64,000 bases of DNA from Bryobacterales bacterium (GCA_947446025.1 CANFEY010000013.1:1-64000); one strand, 5' to 3'; positions 1 to 9,901 are shown, counted from the stretch's first letter. Made by a program: numbers and translations. The notes: generated by a model from the letters alone, not told the origin.

Positions 1-260
1 CGCTCTCGCTTCGCTCGGGCTCCCTACGTCCCACCGGCAGCAATACCGCTGGCGCCGGAACCTTATGGTTGTTCATGGATGAAATTCTTTCTCGCCCTGC
101 TCGGTAATTAGCGGTCGAGGAGTGTCTCACTCATGTTGGCACGGAGGGCTTACAGTTCCGTAGGCGCGGCGAGCCTTGTCATAGGCTCCACCAAGTTCGG
201 GAGGATGTATCGGGTCCGGACGCTGGAGTTGTGGGACGGGCGTCGCCATCTTCCTTGAGT
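1..260. other. No supported gene; left edge of window
   Basis: No coding region can be supported here. A 40-codon open frame runs on the minus strand from about 250 to 130 but shows no recognisable family. The first 25 bases contain a short GC-rich palindromic stretch. The region lies downstream of the response regulator, so it may hold that operon's terminator, but no clear stem plus T-run was seen. Confidence 0.4.
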
Positions 261-1583
261 CTACTCGATTCCCATTTGCGTCAAACGGTAACGGAGCGCG
301 TTGCGCGTCAGCCCTAACAGGCGCGCGGCCTGACTCTTGTTACCGTTTGCGCGTTTGAGGGCCTCGCGCAAGATGGATTGCTCGTATTGGTCGAGTGTCA
401 TTCCTTCCGGCAGGAAGTTGTTGCCGCCGTCGACCGCGCGCGGCGACCGGTTGGCTTCGATCCGCACATCCTCAGCTTCCAAGCGGGGCGTCGGAGCCAG
501 CAGAATGCTGCGCTCCAACACATTTTCCAACTCGCGCACATTGCCGGGCCAGTGATAGCTGGTGAGCCGTTCAATAGCTCCCTCGCTCAACGCGCCGTCG
601 AATTTGAGCGCAAAATGCTCGGCCAGGAAGGGAATGTCTTCCTTGCGTTCGCGCAAGGGAGGAATGTTGATCGGCACCACGTTGAGGCGGTAGTAGAGGT
701 CTTCGCGAAAGGTCCCCTGCTCCAACGCCGCGCGCAGATCTACGTTGGTCGCGGCGATCACGCGTACGTCGGTGTGCATCGTCTTGTTGCTGCCCAGGCG
801 CTCGAACTCGCGGTCCTGCAACACGCGCAGCAGCTTCACTTGCACCGAGGCGGGAACGTCACCGATCTCGTCTAGGAACACCGTGCCCGTGTTGGCCTGC
901 TCGAACTTCCCCGGCTTCGATACGGTTGCTCCAGTGAATGCGCCCTTCTCGTAGCCGAACAACTCGCTCTCCATAAGATTTTCTGGGATCGCGGTGCAGT
1001 TGATCTTGACGAACGGCCGGTCTTTACGCGGAGAGTGCTCATGAATGGCGCGCGCGATGCGATCCTTGCCCACGCCGCTCTCTCCGCACAGCAGCACCGT
1101 GGCCCGCGTGCCCGCTATGCGTTCCACTGTGCCGAAAATCTCCTGCATCGCGCCGCTATGGCCGATGATGTTCTCAAACTTGTAGCGTTCCCCCAGCGCC
1201 TCCCGCAGGTCGCGATTCTCGTCGCGTAGCTTGCGGACTTCCAAGGCTTTGTCCACCACAACCGTTAAGTGGTCGAGCGAAAATGGCTTCGGCAGGAAAT
1301 CCACCGCGCCCTGTTTCATCGCCTTCACCGCGACCTCCACGGTGCCGAACGCCGACATCACGATCACCGGCGCGCGCGAGTTCTGGGCCCGCAACTGCTC
1401 CATCATTTCCAGGCCGTCCATGCCGGGCAGCTTCAGGTCCGTCAACACCAGGTCCACGTCGCCCGCGTGCTTCAGCGCTTCTTCTGCAGTCCCCGCCGCC
1501 TTCACCTCAAAGCCGCACGACGACAAGTGCAGCCCCAGTACGCGCCGCTGCTTCTCTTCGTCTTCGATGACCAGAATCTTCAC
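261..1583 (-). CDS. Sigma-54-dependent NtrC-family response regulator
   Basis: Cytoplasmic transcription activator of a two-component system, 440 aa. The receiver domain covers residues 1-120, with acidic residues near D8/E9 and phospho-acceptor D49 in LTDLKLPG. The AAA+ domain follows, with Walker A GESGVGKD and the sigma-54 contact loop GAFTGA. A Fis-type helix-turn-helix at the C-terminus contains [19 protein letters not shown]. It starts with GTG, and that codon overlaps the stop of the upstream histidine kinase as GTGA, so the pair is translationally coupled. The partner is the kinase at 1580-2764. Targets cannot be inferred; the family usually activates sigma-54 promoters. Family and partner are certain, the regulon is unknown. 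Confidence 0.95.
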   Translation of the reverse strand: MKILVIEDEEKQRRVLGLHLSSCGFEVKAAGTAEEALKHAGDVDLVLTDLKLPGMDGLEMMEQLRAQNSRAPVIVMSAFGTVEVAVKAMKQGAVDFLPKPFSLDHLTVVVDKALEVRKLRDENRDLREALGERYKFENIIGHSGAMQEIFGTVERIAGTRATVLLCGESGVGKDRIARAIHEHSPRKDRPFVKINCTAIPENLMESELFGYEKGAFTGATVSKPGKFEQANTGTVFLDEIGDVPASVQVKLLRVLQDREFERLGSNKTMHTDVRVIAATNVDLRAALEQGTFREDLYYRLNVVPINIPPLRERKEDIPFLAEHFALKFDGALSEGAIERLTSYHWPGNVRELENVLERSILLAPTPRLEAEDVRIEANRSPRAVDGGNNFLPEGMTLDQYEQSILREALKRANGNKSQAARLLGLTRNALRYRLTQMGIE

Positions 1584-2764
1584 GAACCCTCCATCGGTAG
1601 CCGGATCAGGAACACGCTGCCTTCGCCCAGCGTGCTGTCCACGCTAATCTCGCCGCCGTGTTCTTCGACGATCTTCGACACCACTGCCAGCCCCAAGCCT
1701 ACACCTTCAGCCTTGGTCGTAAAAAATGGATTGAAGATGCTCTCCAAATTCTTCGGGTCGATGCCCGAGCCGCGGTCAATCACCGAAATCCACACGCCGT
1801 CGTCCGCGCGCTGCGTCTTCACCGTTACCACTCCGTCCGCCGGACTCGCTTGTGTGGCGTTGGTGACCAGGTTCAAAATCACCTGCTCCATCATCGCGCC
1901 GTCGAACTGGAGCGGCGGCACATCCGGCGAATAGTTCTTGAAGACAGACACCGTCGCGCCGGATTTCTGAAAGCGTTCGACAGCCCTGTCCAGCATGCTG
2001 CTGATGTCGCCCCGCTCCAACTGGAGCGACCGCGGCCGCGCGAAATCCAGAAAGCGGGTGATGAGCGATCCCGTACGGTCCACTTCTTCGCGAATGTTCG
2101 CCGCCATCTCGCGGGCGACTTCGTTCTCGCTCGCCACCAGCCGCGCCAGCATTTCCGAAGAACTGCGCATCGTCGCCAGCGGATTGCGCAGCTCGTGCGC
2201 TAGGCCCGCGGTGAGTTGCCCCAGCGCCGCCAAACGGTCCGCGCGCCGCACGTCAGCTTCGGCGTTTTTCAAACTCTCATTCGCAGCCGCCAGCTTGCGA
2301 GTCTCCGCACGGTTTTCCTGAGCCAGCTGATTTGTCAGAAACCCCACCACAGGCAGGAACAGAACACGCAGCACCAGCTCGCCAACCTGATCGCGCGGGA
2401 CGTACTGGCCGCGCGATTCCAGCAGGCTCAGAAACGATAAGTACACTCCGCAGGCCGCCAGAGTCGCGACCGCCGTCCCCGGCAACCCGAAATGAGTCGC
2501 CGCGGAAATCACCGGCAGGAACAACACCAAGTAGAAGCTGCTGCCGAGCCCGCCCCCGAAATACAAAAGCGGGTAACATAGCGCCAGCTTTAACAACACC
2601 GACGGAACCGCCCCCACTCGAGGCTCCAGTACCTGGACCGCGCACAGTGCCGCCAACGCCGCAAGCACCACAGGGTCCCGCGACGGGCCGAACGCCGCCA
2701 GCGCGCCGAAAAACCCGAGCCAGGCGAGATCCTGCGGGCGGACAAGTGGGGCTGGCATGCGCAT
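1580..2764 (-). CDS. Membrane sensor histidine kinase, partner of the NtrC-type regulator
   Basis: Inner-membrane kinase of about 394 aa. The N-terminal half has roughly five to six hydrophobic segments and no obvious periplasmic domain. A short coiled stretch leads to the H-box AHELRNPL, followed by the N-box NLVTNATQA, G1 DRGSGIDP and G2 TTKAEGVGLGLAVV. I chose the ATG at 2764 (MRMPAPL). The frame stays open 65 codons further, but that part runs toward the divergent peptidase gene and is not membrane-like. It overlaps the response regulator by 4 nt. The multi-pass sensor without a loop suggests sensing within or near the membrane; the signal is unknown. Confidence 0.9.
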   Translation of the reverse strand: MRMPAPLVRPQDLAWLGFFGALAAFGPSRDPVVLAALAALCAVQVLEPRVGAVPSVLLKLALCYPLLYFGGGLGSSFYLVLFLPVISAATHFGLPGTAVATLAACGVYLSFLSLLESRGQYVPRDQVGELVLRVLFLPVVGFLTNQLAQENRAETRKLAAANESLKNAEADVRRADRLAALGQLTAGLAHELRNPLATMRSSSEMLARLVASENEVAREMAANIREEVDRTGSLITRFLDFARPRSLQLERGDISSMLDRAVERFQKSGATVSVFKNYSPDVPPLQFDGAMMEQVILNLVTNATQASPADGVVTVKTQRADDGVWISVIDRGSGIDPKNLESIFNPFFTTKAEGVGLGLAVVSKIVEEHGGEISVDSTLGEGSVFLIRLPMEGS

Positions 2765-2834
2765 TCCTATTCTATCGATGGACGCCGAACTCCTGTTGGA
2801 TGGCTCAGGGCTGTCTGGAGTTACCATAAAAGTC

Positions 2835-4898
2835 ATGAAACCAGTTCTGGCAGCAATCGGCAGCGCTCTTTTCCTGTTTTCCGTGGCTTTCGCCGACGAA
2901 GGCATGTGGACGTTTGACAATCCTCCGGCCAAACAGCTCAAGGAAAGGTACAACTTCACGCTGACGCCGCAGTGGCTGGATCACGTGCGCCTAGCCAGCG
3001 TGCGGCTGAATGACGGCGGGTCGGGTTCGTTCGTCAGCCCCAATGGCCTGCTGCTAACCAATCACCATGTGGCTCGCGGACAGCTGCAGAAGAACTCGAC
3101 CGCCCAGCGCGACTACATGCAGACGGGCTTCCTGGCGAACACGCCGGAGGACGAGATGAAGTCGCCCGATCTTGAAGTCAACGTGCTGGTGTCCATGGAA
3201 AACGTCACGCAACGGGTGCAGGACGGACTCAAAGGCGCGAAGACAGCCGAAGACGAGTTCGCCAAACGCAAGGATGTCATCGCCGCGATTGAGCGCGATT
3301 CCCAGGAGAAGACCGGCCTGCGCTCTGATGTGGTCACGCTCTACCAGGGCGGCGAGTATTGGCTCTATCGCTACAAGAAGTACACCGACGTCCGCCTGGT
3401 GTTCGCGCCGGAGCAGCAGATCGCATTCTATGGCGGCGATCCGGACAACTTCACCTTCCCCCGCTTTGACCTCGATATGGCCCTGTTCCGCGTGTATGAG
3501 AACGGCCAGCCGATCAAGACCACTGATTATCTCAAGTGGAATCCGAAGGGAGCCGTGGACAACGAACTGGTGTTCGTCAGCGGGCATCCTGGGTCGACGG
3601 CCCGGCTGGATACGTTGGCGCAGCTGGAAGCCGAGCGCGATCTCTACGAGCCGGGCACGCTGAAGATCCTGAAGAACCGCATCGATACGCTAAGGAAGTA
3701 TTCGGCGGCCGGAGCGGAAGCGGCTCGGCAAGCAGGGTCCACCATCTTCGGACTGGAAAATTCGCAGAAGGCGTACATCGGAAGATTGAAGGGCCTTCAG
3801 GACGCGGCGGTCATGAACGCCAAAAAATCTGACGAGGCTGCGTTCAAGGCCAAGGTCAACGCGAATCCGCAGTGGAAGGCAGCCTACGGCAAGGCGTGGG
3901 ATCAGATCGCGCTGGCGGAGAAGAAAGCCCAGACGCGCTACAAGGAGAACTACTTCCACGGCCTCTATTCGCAGTACGCTGGACTCGCCCAGCAGATTGT
4001 GCAGTACGTCGCCGAGATCAAGAAGCCGGATGGGCAGCGCCTGGCCGGCTATCACGAAGCGCAGCTCGAGTCGTTGAAGTTGTCCCTCTTCTCGCCCGCG
4101 CCGATTTATCCTGAGATGGAAATCGCGCGCATCACCGGAGCGCTGGAGCTCGACCTCGGGGAGAACGGCCCCAACGATCCCTGGATCAAGCTGGTGATGG
4201 GCGGCAAGTCACCTCGCGAAGTGGCCGAAGCGCTGGTGAAGGGAACGAAGCTCGGTGACGCGGAGTTCCGCAAGAAGTTGGTGGAGGGCGGGGAATCGGC
4301 CGTAGCGGCATCGGACGACACGATGATCGTGCTTGCCCGCAAGCTGGACCCGGTCCGCCGCGAGCTGATCAAGTGGACCGAAGACAACGTCGACAGCGTG
4401 GAGCAGCGCGCGGGCGAGCAGTTGGGTAAGGCTCGCTTCGCCGCGTTCGGCAAGACCACGTTCCCGGATGCGACGTTCACGTTGCGCCTGTCGTATGGAA
4501 AAGTGCAGAGCTATCCCATGAACGGCACCATCGCTCCGCCGTACACGACGTTTTACGGACTCTACGACCGCAACACGAGTTTCTCCAACAAAGCCCCGTT
4601 CGATTTGCCGCAACGTTGGCTGGATGGCCGGAGCAAGCTGGACCTAGCCACGCCATTCAACTTCGTCACCACCAATGACATCATCGGCGGGAACTCCGGC
4701 TCGCCCGTAATCAACGCGGCGGGCGAGATCGTAGGTTTGGTCTTCGACGGCAATATCGAGAGCCTGGTAGGCGACTTCGTCTACGAAGGCGGAGCAAACC
4801 GCACCGTCGCAGTCCACACAGCAGGCATGACGGAAGCCCTCCGCAAGTTGTACGGCGCGGAGAAGCTGGCCAACGAATTGCTGACCGGTGCCCGTTAG
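2835..4898 (+). CDS. S46 family dipeptidyl peptidase (DPP7/DPP11-like)
   Basis: Secreted serine exopeptidase, 687 aa from the ATG at 2835. It has a signal peptide (residues 1-20, cleavage after AFA before DEGMW). The S46 fold is shown by TNHHVA (H77/H78, catalytic histidine) and GGNSGSPV (nucleophile Ser621). The FDGN motif 18 residues after the serine places Gly639 where DPP11 enzymes carry an S1-site arginine, so preference for hydrophobic rather than acidic P1 residues is inferred. The length matches the family (about 700 aa). An in-frame start at 2757 would add 26 residues before the signal peptide and overlap the divergent kinase start, so it is rejected. The role is periplasmic removal of dipeptides in protein scavenging. 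Confidence 0.93.
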   Translation: MKPVLAAIGSALFLFSVAFADEGMWTFDNPPAKQLKERYNFTLTPQWLDHVRLASVRLNDGGSGSFVSPNGLLLTNHHVARGQLQKNSTAQRDYMQTGFLANTPEDEMKSPDLEVNVLVSMENVTQRVQDGLKGAKTAEDEFAKRKDVIAAIERDSQEKTGLRSDVVTLYQGGEYWLYRYKKYTDVRLVFAPEQQIAFYGGDPDNFTFPRFDLDMALFRVYENGQPIKTTDYLKWNPKGAVDNELVFVSGHPGSTARLDTLAQLEAERDLYEPGTLKILKNRIDTLRKYSAAGAEAARQAGSTIFGLENSQKAYIGRLKGLQDAAVMNAKKSDEAAFKAKVNANPQWKAAYGKAWDQIALAEKKAQTRYKENYFHGLYSQYAGLAQQIVQYVAEIKKPDGQRLAGYHEAQLESLKLSLFSPAPIYPEMEIARITGALELDLGENGPNDPWIKLVMGGKSPREVAEALVKGTKLGDAEFRKKLVEGGESAVAASDDTMIVLARKLDPVRRELIKWTEDNVDSVEQRAGEQLGKARFAAFGKTTFPDATFTLRLSYGKVQSYPMNGTIAPPYTTFYGLYDRNTSFSNKAPFDLPQRWLDGRSKLDLATPFNFVTTNDIIGGNSGSPVINAAGEIVGLVFDGNIESLVGDFVYEGGANRTVAVHTAGMTEALRKLYGAEKLANELLTGAR

Positions 4899-4905
4899 CT
4901 GGTAG

Positions 4906-4925
4906 GGCAGGCGGTTCCGCCTGCC
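4906..4925. repeat. GC-rich palindromic hairpin between convergent genes
   Basis: An 8-bp perfect stem (GGCAGGCG/CGCCTGCC) with a GTTC loop, preceded by GGTAG, lies between the stops of the peptidase and the TPR gene. It could work as a bidirectional transcription end. A nearly identical 25-base unit occurs inside the kinase reading frame at 58375-58399, so it also behaves like a dispersed palindromic repeat. Confidence 0.7.
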
Positions 4926-4939
4926 AACTTCGCCGAAGC

Positions 4940-6568
4940 CTAAACCGTCTGCGCCGTTTCCACACGAGGAGCAAAGTACCCACACGCTAGTTCCGGCTTC
5001 AGATCCAGTGCGCGAATCCAGCAGTCCCGGGCGCGGTCGGTCGAGCCGGATGCTTCTAGAGCATGGCCCAGGTTGAGCAGCGCTTCAGCGAAGTTTGGTT
5101 CCTTCTTGAGCGCGGCCTCGTAGAAATTGATGGCGTGGATCGCCTCACCCAGCTGCTGCGAAAGGACGCCGCAGTTGTAGAGGATGTCCGACGACGGCTC
5201 GCCGTGTTCCAGCAACTTGGTGTAATGCCCCAGTGCTTCCTGCGGTTTCTGGAGCTGCAAGGAGATCTCGGCCAGACCCTGGAGCGCATCCGAATGATTC
5301 GGGTGCTTCGCCAGCAATTCCGCCAGCACGCCGCGGGCTTCTTCGTACTGCCCGAGCTTGGAGTACGCGATGCTCAAGTTCACTTGCGCCTCCGGCCAAT
5401 CCGGGCGCTTGTCCAGGCACGCCTTGAAGGCGTCCACGCCGCCCTGCGCGTCGTCGCGTTCCAGCTTCAAGTAACCCAAGCGGAACCATGCGGTCTCGGC
5501 CGAAGGATTGCGGTCCACCAGCTTGGAGTACAACTGCTCGGCTTCGCCGCCGTGCTGTTGGCGCTCCGCGATCCAAGCCATTTGCAGGCGCAGATCATCG
5601 CGGTCCGGCAGCAAAGCGCTGGCCCGTTCGAACGCCGACTGCGCGTCCTGCAGCTTGTCGGATTGTTCGTAGGCGACGCCCAGGTTCAGATGCACCGCTG
5701 GGCTTTCGGGTCGGATCTGCGCGGCGCGCGTGTAAGCCTCAATCGCATCCGGCAAGCGGCTCGATTTCTGGCAGGCCACGCCGTGGTTGAACCAGTGATC
5801 GTGCGATTCGGGGGCCAATTCCGTCAAACGCTTGGTGTGCTCCGCCGCCGACTTTGCATCGTCGCGCGAGAACGCCGCCGCCGCCAAGCCTTCCAGCGCA
5901 GGCACCGAATCCGGCCTCAAATCCAACAACCGCTTGGAGTACTTCTCCACCACCGCGTAATCCTTGCGCTGCAGTCCGATCCCGATCATGTTGACGATAG
6001 GGTCCTGCGCGTCCGGCGTCAGCTCCAGCAGGCGCTCATAGCAGCCTGCCGCTTCGTCAAACTCCCAGCCCATCTGCAAGGAAACCGCTTCGCCGAACAT
6101 CGCCGCCGCGGACTTCGGAGCCACCGCCAGAGTTGCCTTGAATTCGGCCAACGCTTCGGTGGGCTTGTTGAGGCGCAGCAAGCACGTGCCCGCCGCCACC
6201 TGCGCGTTGATGTTCTTCGGATCCAACTCGCGGGCTGAGCGGAACGCCGCCAGCGCGTCGGCGTAACGCTCCAGATTGTAGAGGCACAGTCCCGTGACCA
6301 CTTGAATGTCCGCGCTCGCGGGGCGCAGCACCGCCAACCGCTTGTAGCTCTCTGCCGCTTCTTCAAAGCGGTTCAGTTCGAAGAAGATCTGGCCGCGCGC
6401 CGAAAGAATCTCCGCCGGATGGCCGCCCGACTTCTCGGCGACCTCAAGCGACTTGAGTGCGCTCTCCCGGTCATTCTTCAGGTGGAAGGATACCGCCCGG
6501 CCTAAGTGCCTCAGCGAATTCTCCAGCGAAGGTCCGCCGTTTGTGGGTAGCGTGCTTTGCGTTGCCAT
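4940..6568 (-). CDS. TPR-repeat protein
   Basis: A 542-aa protein built almost wholly of tetratricopeptide repeats (about 14-15 units with the W/L-G-Y-A-F-P pattern), without signal peptide or membrane segment. The start is the ATG at 6568 (MATQSTLP) because AGAGGAAG lies just upstream; the frame extends 28 codons further without support. TPR arrays are protein-binding scaffolds; no catalytic domain is fused, so its partner is unknown. It follows the zinc-motif protein at 6627-8612 on the same strand, separated by 58 nt, and may be co-transcribed with it. Confidence 0.85.
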   Translation of the reverse strand: MATQSTLPTNGGPSLENSLRHLGRAVSFHLKNDRESALKSLEVAEKSGGHPAEILSARGQIFFELNRFEEAAESYKRLAVLRPASADIQVVTGLCLYNLERYADALAAFRSARELDPKNINAQVAAGTCLLRLNKPTEALAEFKATLAVAPKSAAAMFGEAVSLQMGWEFDEAAGCYERLLELTPDAQDPIVNMIGIGLQRKDYAVVEKYSKRLLDLRPDSVPALEGLAAAAFSRDDAKSAAEHTKRLTELAPESHDHWFNHGVACQKSSRLPDAIEAYTRAAQIRPESPAVHLNLGVAYEQSDKLQDAQSAFERASALLPDRDDLRLQMAWIAERQQHGGEAEQLYSKLVDRNPSAETAWFRLGYLKLERDDAQGGVDAFKACLDKRPDWPEAQVNLSIAYSKLGQYEEARGVLAELLAKHPNHSDALQGLAEISLQLQKPQEALGHYTKLLEHGEPSSDILYNCGVLSQQLGEAIHAINFYEAALKKEPNFAEALLNLGHALEASGSTDRARDCWIRALDLKPELACGYFAPRVETAQTV

Positions 6569-6626
6569 GTTCGTTTCTTCCTCTTCTGTAACTTGTGCTT
6601 CTGTACGACAAACTAGGGCTCTCGCC

Positions 6627-8612
6627 TTACGCCCCCGCCAAACCATCGGCACTTCTACCGCGGCCCTGTAGACCTGCCCGTCCAGGCCCGAACCGTTTGA
6701 TAGGTTGAGCCGGAGCTTCCTGTTGGGACACCCGTTCGGGAAGCATCTTGGCCAACTTCAACGCTTTGGGCTGTGGCCAAACCAAATAGTCGGCCGGATG
6801 AATCCGTGCCGCGTCGGGCGTCGCGAGCCGGGGCATCCCGTAAAGATCCTGAGCGGGTTCTGCCTTGTGAAGCCGCATCTCGTCGACGGCGGGAGCCATT
6901 TCCGGGCAGACCGCCCGCAGATACTGATCGGGCACCCGCGGCGGCAGCTTCGGGAATGGACCCAGAGCCCTGTATCCGGTATGCCGGACCCGCGGCAAGC
7001 GCCACACGCCGTTCGGGACCTGCGCCACATAGCGCTGCTCATCGGTCATGGCCGCAGGCAGCAGCGCGAACTGGGGCGGCGGCATCACCACGATGGCCAC
7101 CGGGCTGTATTTCACCGGACCGGCGCGGCGGACCTCGGTTCGCACGGCCGGAATCGTTGTCGGCAGATGCACAGGGCGCACGGTGGATCGAAGTGCTCCG
7201 GTGCGCGGAGGCGCCAGCCGTCTCCGCAGGCCCACGGTTGACTCAACAGGGATGCGCAGCACCCACTGTTTACTCACGTCAGACACGGTTCCTAGTTCCG
7301 CCGAGAAGCTCCATGGCTTGGGGGAGGACAAGCATGGACCCGCCCAGCCGAGCCCCGCGCTCATCCAGCCGTGAATTTGCAGCTCAACCGGCAAACGCGC
7401 GGCAAAGGCCGCATCCGCATGCGCCACCGCCGTGAGCTCGCTGCCTTGTATCCGCGCAGACTCCCACCCGAAGCTGGCGCCGCCGTTACCCAGGTGCATC
7501 CCGCTCCAGTTCGCCGCAGGCGTCCGCACGGCATTCTCCACCGCCTGTGCCTCGATGGCACCCACCGCATGGGCGGTATCCAGGCGAGCCGCGGCAAAAG
7601 CCGGCATGGCCACCTTGGGTGCCTCGATGGTCTGCGTCCACGTCCATCCGCCGGGATGGGGCAGCGAAACCTCCAACGCTCCCGGTGTCAAGGGAATTTC
7701 ACTCTCCACCGAATGGTCTGTTTCAGCCGCTTTGGTGCGCAAGGGGGCGCTCTGCGGCAGTGCCACCTGCAACTCCGGCATGCCGGACGCGCGGAACGGA
7801 ACCTGGCCCTGCTCCACAGCCAGCGGATGGAATTGCGCTCCACTCAGCTGGTACCACTCAAACGACGAAGCTTGGGTCCGCAAGCGCCCCGGAATCCGAT
7901 GCGCGGACTCCAGCCGATTTTCTAATCCATAGGTCTTACACGCGGCCTCTGTAATGCCCCGCCATACCGGCTCAGCCTGGAATGCGAGAGCTTCCACCGT
8001 GGCGCTTTCGCGAATCAGGGTATGACCGGTGAACTGCCCATCGAAGCCGCCTTCTGTCTCCGGAGCCTTCGCTCTCAGCAGTTCCCGCAACCCTGCCACC
8101 GGCGGAATCTGCGCGACCAACTTGCCTGCGTTCCACGTGCGCGGATCGCTTGGTTCGCTGCGGAACGCCGGCATGCTCCACCCCGGAGTTGCCTTCCCCC
8201 AATGTTCTACGGGCTCAAACAGCGCCTTGTGATCTTCGACCGCTTCCAGTTCCCGAGGCTCGATCTCCGATTGGTCCAGATATGGAGCCATCGGATACTC
8301 CGGCTCGGCGGAGCGTGCCACCGCGTCAGCCAGTTCCGGCTCACGCTCCTGCACCGCCACGTTCCCAGTGGATACAGCGGCTTCCTGCTCAGACTCCCGA
8401 TTCGCGATAGGACGCAAGCGCGCTGCGGGCTTTGGCAACGGAGGACGCTCCGTGTTCGGCTTGTCGGTGACCGACGCCGCCAGCCGCGCTAAGGCGAATT
8501 CCGCTTGCTGCGCCGCGTAAGCGTCCAGGTGCTCCACTGAGCAAAATTGCTCTCCGCGCAGCCGGCGCATCAGACTCAAGGGCTTATGGCAGTAGTCGCA
8601 GTTGTTGGCCAC
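6627..8612 (-). CDS. Uncharacterised protein with N-terminal CxxC-C-H zinc motif
   Basis: A 661-aa protein of unknown function. The N-terminus carries a likely zinc-binding knuckle C5-x2-C8-x15-C24-x3-H28 (CDYC and FCSVEH). The remaining 600 residues are proline- and alanine-rich, without recognised domain, membrane segment or catalytic motif, and are probably largely disordered. It starts with GTG at 8612, preceded by a GAGAAG-type site. No homologous family is recognised beyond a sense that acidobacteria have similar proteins. The zinc knuckle suggests protein or nucleic-acid binding. It is upstream of the TPR protein. Confidence 0.7.
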   Translation of the reverse strand: MANNCDYCHKPLSLMRRLRGEQFCSVEHLDAYAAQQAEFALARLAASVTDKPNTERPPLPKPAARLRPIANRESEQEAAVSTGNVAVQEREPELADAVARSAEPEYPMAPYLDQSEIEPRELEAVEDHKALFEPVEHWGKATPGWSMPAFRSEPSDPRTWNAGKLVAQIPPVAGLRELLRAKAPETEGGFDGQFTGHTLIRESATVEALAFQAEPVWRGITEAACKTYGLENRLESAHRIPGRLRTQASSFEWYQLSGAQFHPLAVEQGQVPFRASGMPELQVALPQSAPLRTKAAETDHSVESEIPLTPGALEVSLPHPGGWTWTQTIEAPKVAMPAFAAARLDTAHAVGAIEAQAVENAVRTPAANWSGMHLGNGGASFGWESARIQGSELTAVAHADAAFAARLPVELQIHGWMSAGLGWAGPCLSSPKPWSFSAELGTVSDVSKQWVLRIPVESTVGLRRRLAPPRTGALRSTVRPVHLPTTIPAVRTEVRRAGPVKYSPVAIVVMPPPQFALLPAAMTDEQRYVAQVPNGVWRLPRVRHTGYRALGPFPKLPPRVPDQYLRAVCPEMAPAVDEMRLHKAEPAQDLYGMPRLATPDAARIHPADYLVWPQPKALKLAKMLPERVSQQEAPAQPIKRFGPGRAGLQGRGRSADGLAGA

Positions 8613-8746
8613 GGATTTCTTCTCGCTAAGGTATTCGGCAGAATGGTCCTAAGGCTTCAGACAATTCTAAGGGGAAATATTGATGCCGGATTACTCCGAT
8701 GAGGGTATTCCTGGCTGCGCGTTTGCGGGTACAGGTATGATGGGGA

Positions 8747-9421
8747 TTGGCCCTGGTCCTCTTTGATATCGACGGAACGCTGTTGCGCCGCGCCGGTCCG
8801 CACCACCGCCAGGCGCTGGTGGACGCCGTGCGCAAGACCACGGGGCTCGAAACCAACTTCGACAACGTCCCGGTGGCTGGCATGCTCGACCGCGATATTC
8901 TGACAGCCATCCTGCGCAACGCAGGCGCGACTGCGGCCGCCATCCGCCGCGACATGCCGGAGCTGGTGGAGCAGGCCCAGCGCCTCTATGCGCGCTCCTG
9001 CCCGGACCTGCGCACCAAAGTCTGCCCCGGTGCGCGCATGCTGCTCTACAAGTTGTGGCGGCGCGGCGTGCCTTCGGGCCTAGTCACCGGCAACTTGACC
9101 CGCATCGGCTGGAAGAAAATGGAGCGCGCGGGCTTGAAACGCTACCTGCGGTTCGGGGCCTTCGCCGAACTCGCGCGCGACCGCGCCGGCCTGGTTGAAA
9201 TCGCCATCCGCCATGCGCGCCGGGAGCGCTGGATCGACCGCGGCAGCCCCATCACCCTCATCGGCGATCACCCCAACGATATCCGCGCGGCCAAGGCTAA
9301 CGGTATCCGCGTGGTATCGGTGGCGACGGGCGTGATCGGCGCTGACGAACTTGCCACGCATTCGCCGGATATTCTGGTGCCGGATTTGCGCGCATTGAAC
9401 TGGGAGGTCTTGCTCGGATGA
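8747..9421 (+). CDS. HAD-superfamily hydrolase, phosphoglycolate-phosphatase-like
   Basis: A 224-aa cytoplasmic haloacid-dehalogenase-type phosphatase. Motif I is FDIDGTLL (nucleophile and acid Asp), motif II lies at GLVTGN, a conserved lysine follows, and motif IV is LIGDHPNDI. The helical cap after motif I is typical of Gph-like enzymes. The start is TTG at 8747; no in-frame ATG exists closer than the motif. The stop overlaps the next gene's ATG (ATGA), so the two are coupled. The substrate is not predictable. Confidence 0.88.
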   Translation: MALVLFDIDGTLLRRAGPHHRQALVDAVRKTTGLETNFDNVPVAGMLDRDILTAILRNAGATAAAIRRDMPELVEQAQRLYARSCPDLRTKVCPGARMLLYKLWRRGVPSGLVTGNLTRIGWKKMERAGLKRYLRFGAFAELARDRAGLVEIAIRHARRERWIDRGSPITLIGDHPNDIRAAKANGIRVVSVATGVIGADELATHSPDILVPDLRALNWEVLLG

Positions 9422-9768
9422 AGTTTCTATTGCTGGCACTGGCGCTGCTGCTCGCGGGCTGCGCCGAACCCGCCGTCGAACCTGGCCTCAAAGCCATCGT
9501 AGGCGGCAGCCTGGAGCCGTCGCTCGACGCCGAACCCATCCCCTACGCCGTCATCGTGATCGCCGCCGGCACGATCCGCGCCATCGGCCCGCAAGCCACC
9601 ACGCCGGTTCCCAAAGGCGCGGAGACCATCGCCGCCAAAGGCAAACTCATCCGCCCCATGCCGTATGACGCCAAGTTGCTGCCGGGCGGCTCGGCGGATT
9701 TGATGCTGTTGGACGCGGAAACACGGGTGCCGGAGCGCATTATGCGCGAAGGGGAGTGGGTCCGCTAA
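9418..9768 (+). CDS. Lipoprotein resembling an amidohydrolase without its catalytic barrel
   Basis: A 116-aa predicted lipoprotein (lipobox LLAGC, Cys15). Residues 22-80 resemble the N-terminal strand sandwich of imidazolonepropionase-like amidohydrolases (I-V-G-G-S-L ... I-V-I-A-A-G-T-I-R-A-I-G ... K-G-K-L-I-R-P). Residues 85-116 resemble the C-terminal closing strands (GGSADLMLLD ... EGEWVR). The roughly 300-residue metal-binding TIM barrel that should lie between is absent, with no HxH. It is either an internal-deletion relic or a small domain-only protein; the frame is intact and coupled to the HAD gene by ATGA. Confidence 0.65.
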   Translation: MKFLLLALALLLAGCAEPAVEPGLKAIVGGSLEPSLDAEPIPYAVIVIAAGTIRAIGPQATTPVPKGAETIAAKGKLIRPMPYDAKLLPGGSADLMLLDAETRVPERIMREGEWVR

Positions 9769-9901
9769 CGGTGCCGCCCGTGTAAGTTCGAGGGGCGGTA
9801 CGCCTCCACCGGCTTTGCGCGAACCAGCCCAACGACGCGCCGCCATACCTGTGCCAACCACTGGAGCATAACTCACCTCCGGCTGCACAGTATCACAACC
9901 G

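Noticed and set aside
120-155. TTGGCACGG resembling a sigma-54 -24 element
   Set aside because: The -12 element TTGC is missing at the required spacing, and the site lies downstream of the NtrC gene.
5063-6238. 391-codon open frame on the plus strand
   Set aside because: Antisense to the TPR gene, no family similarity.
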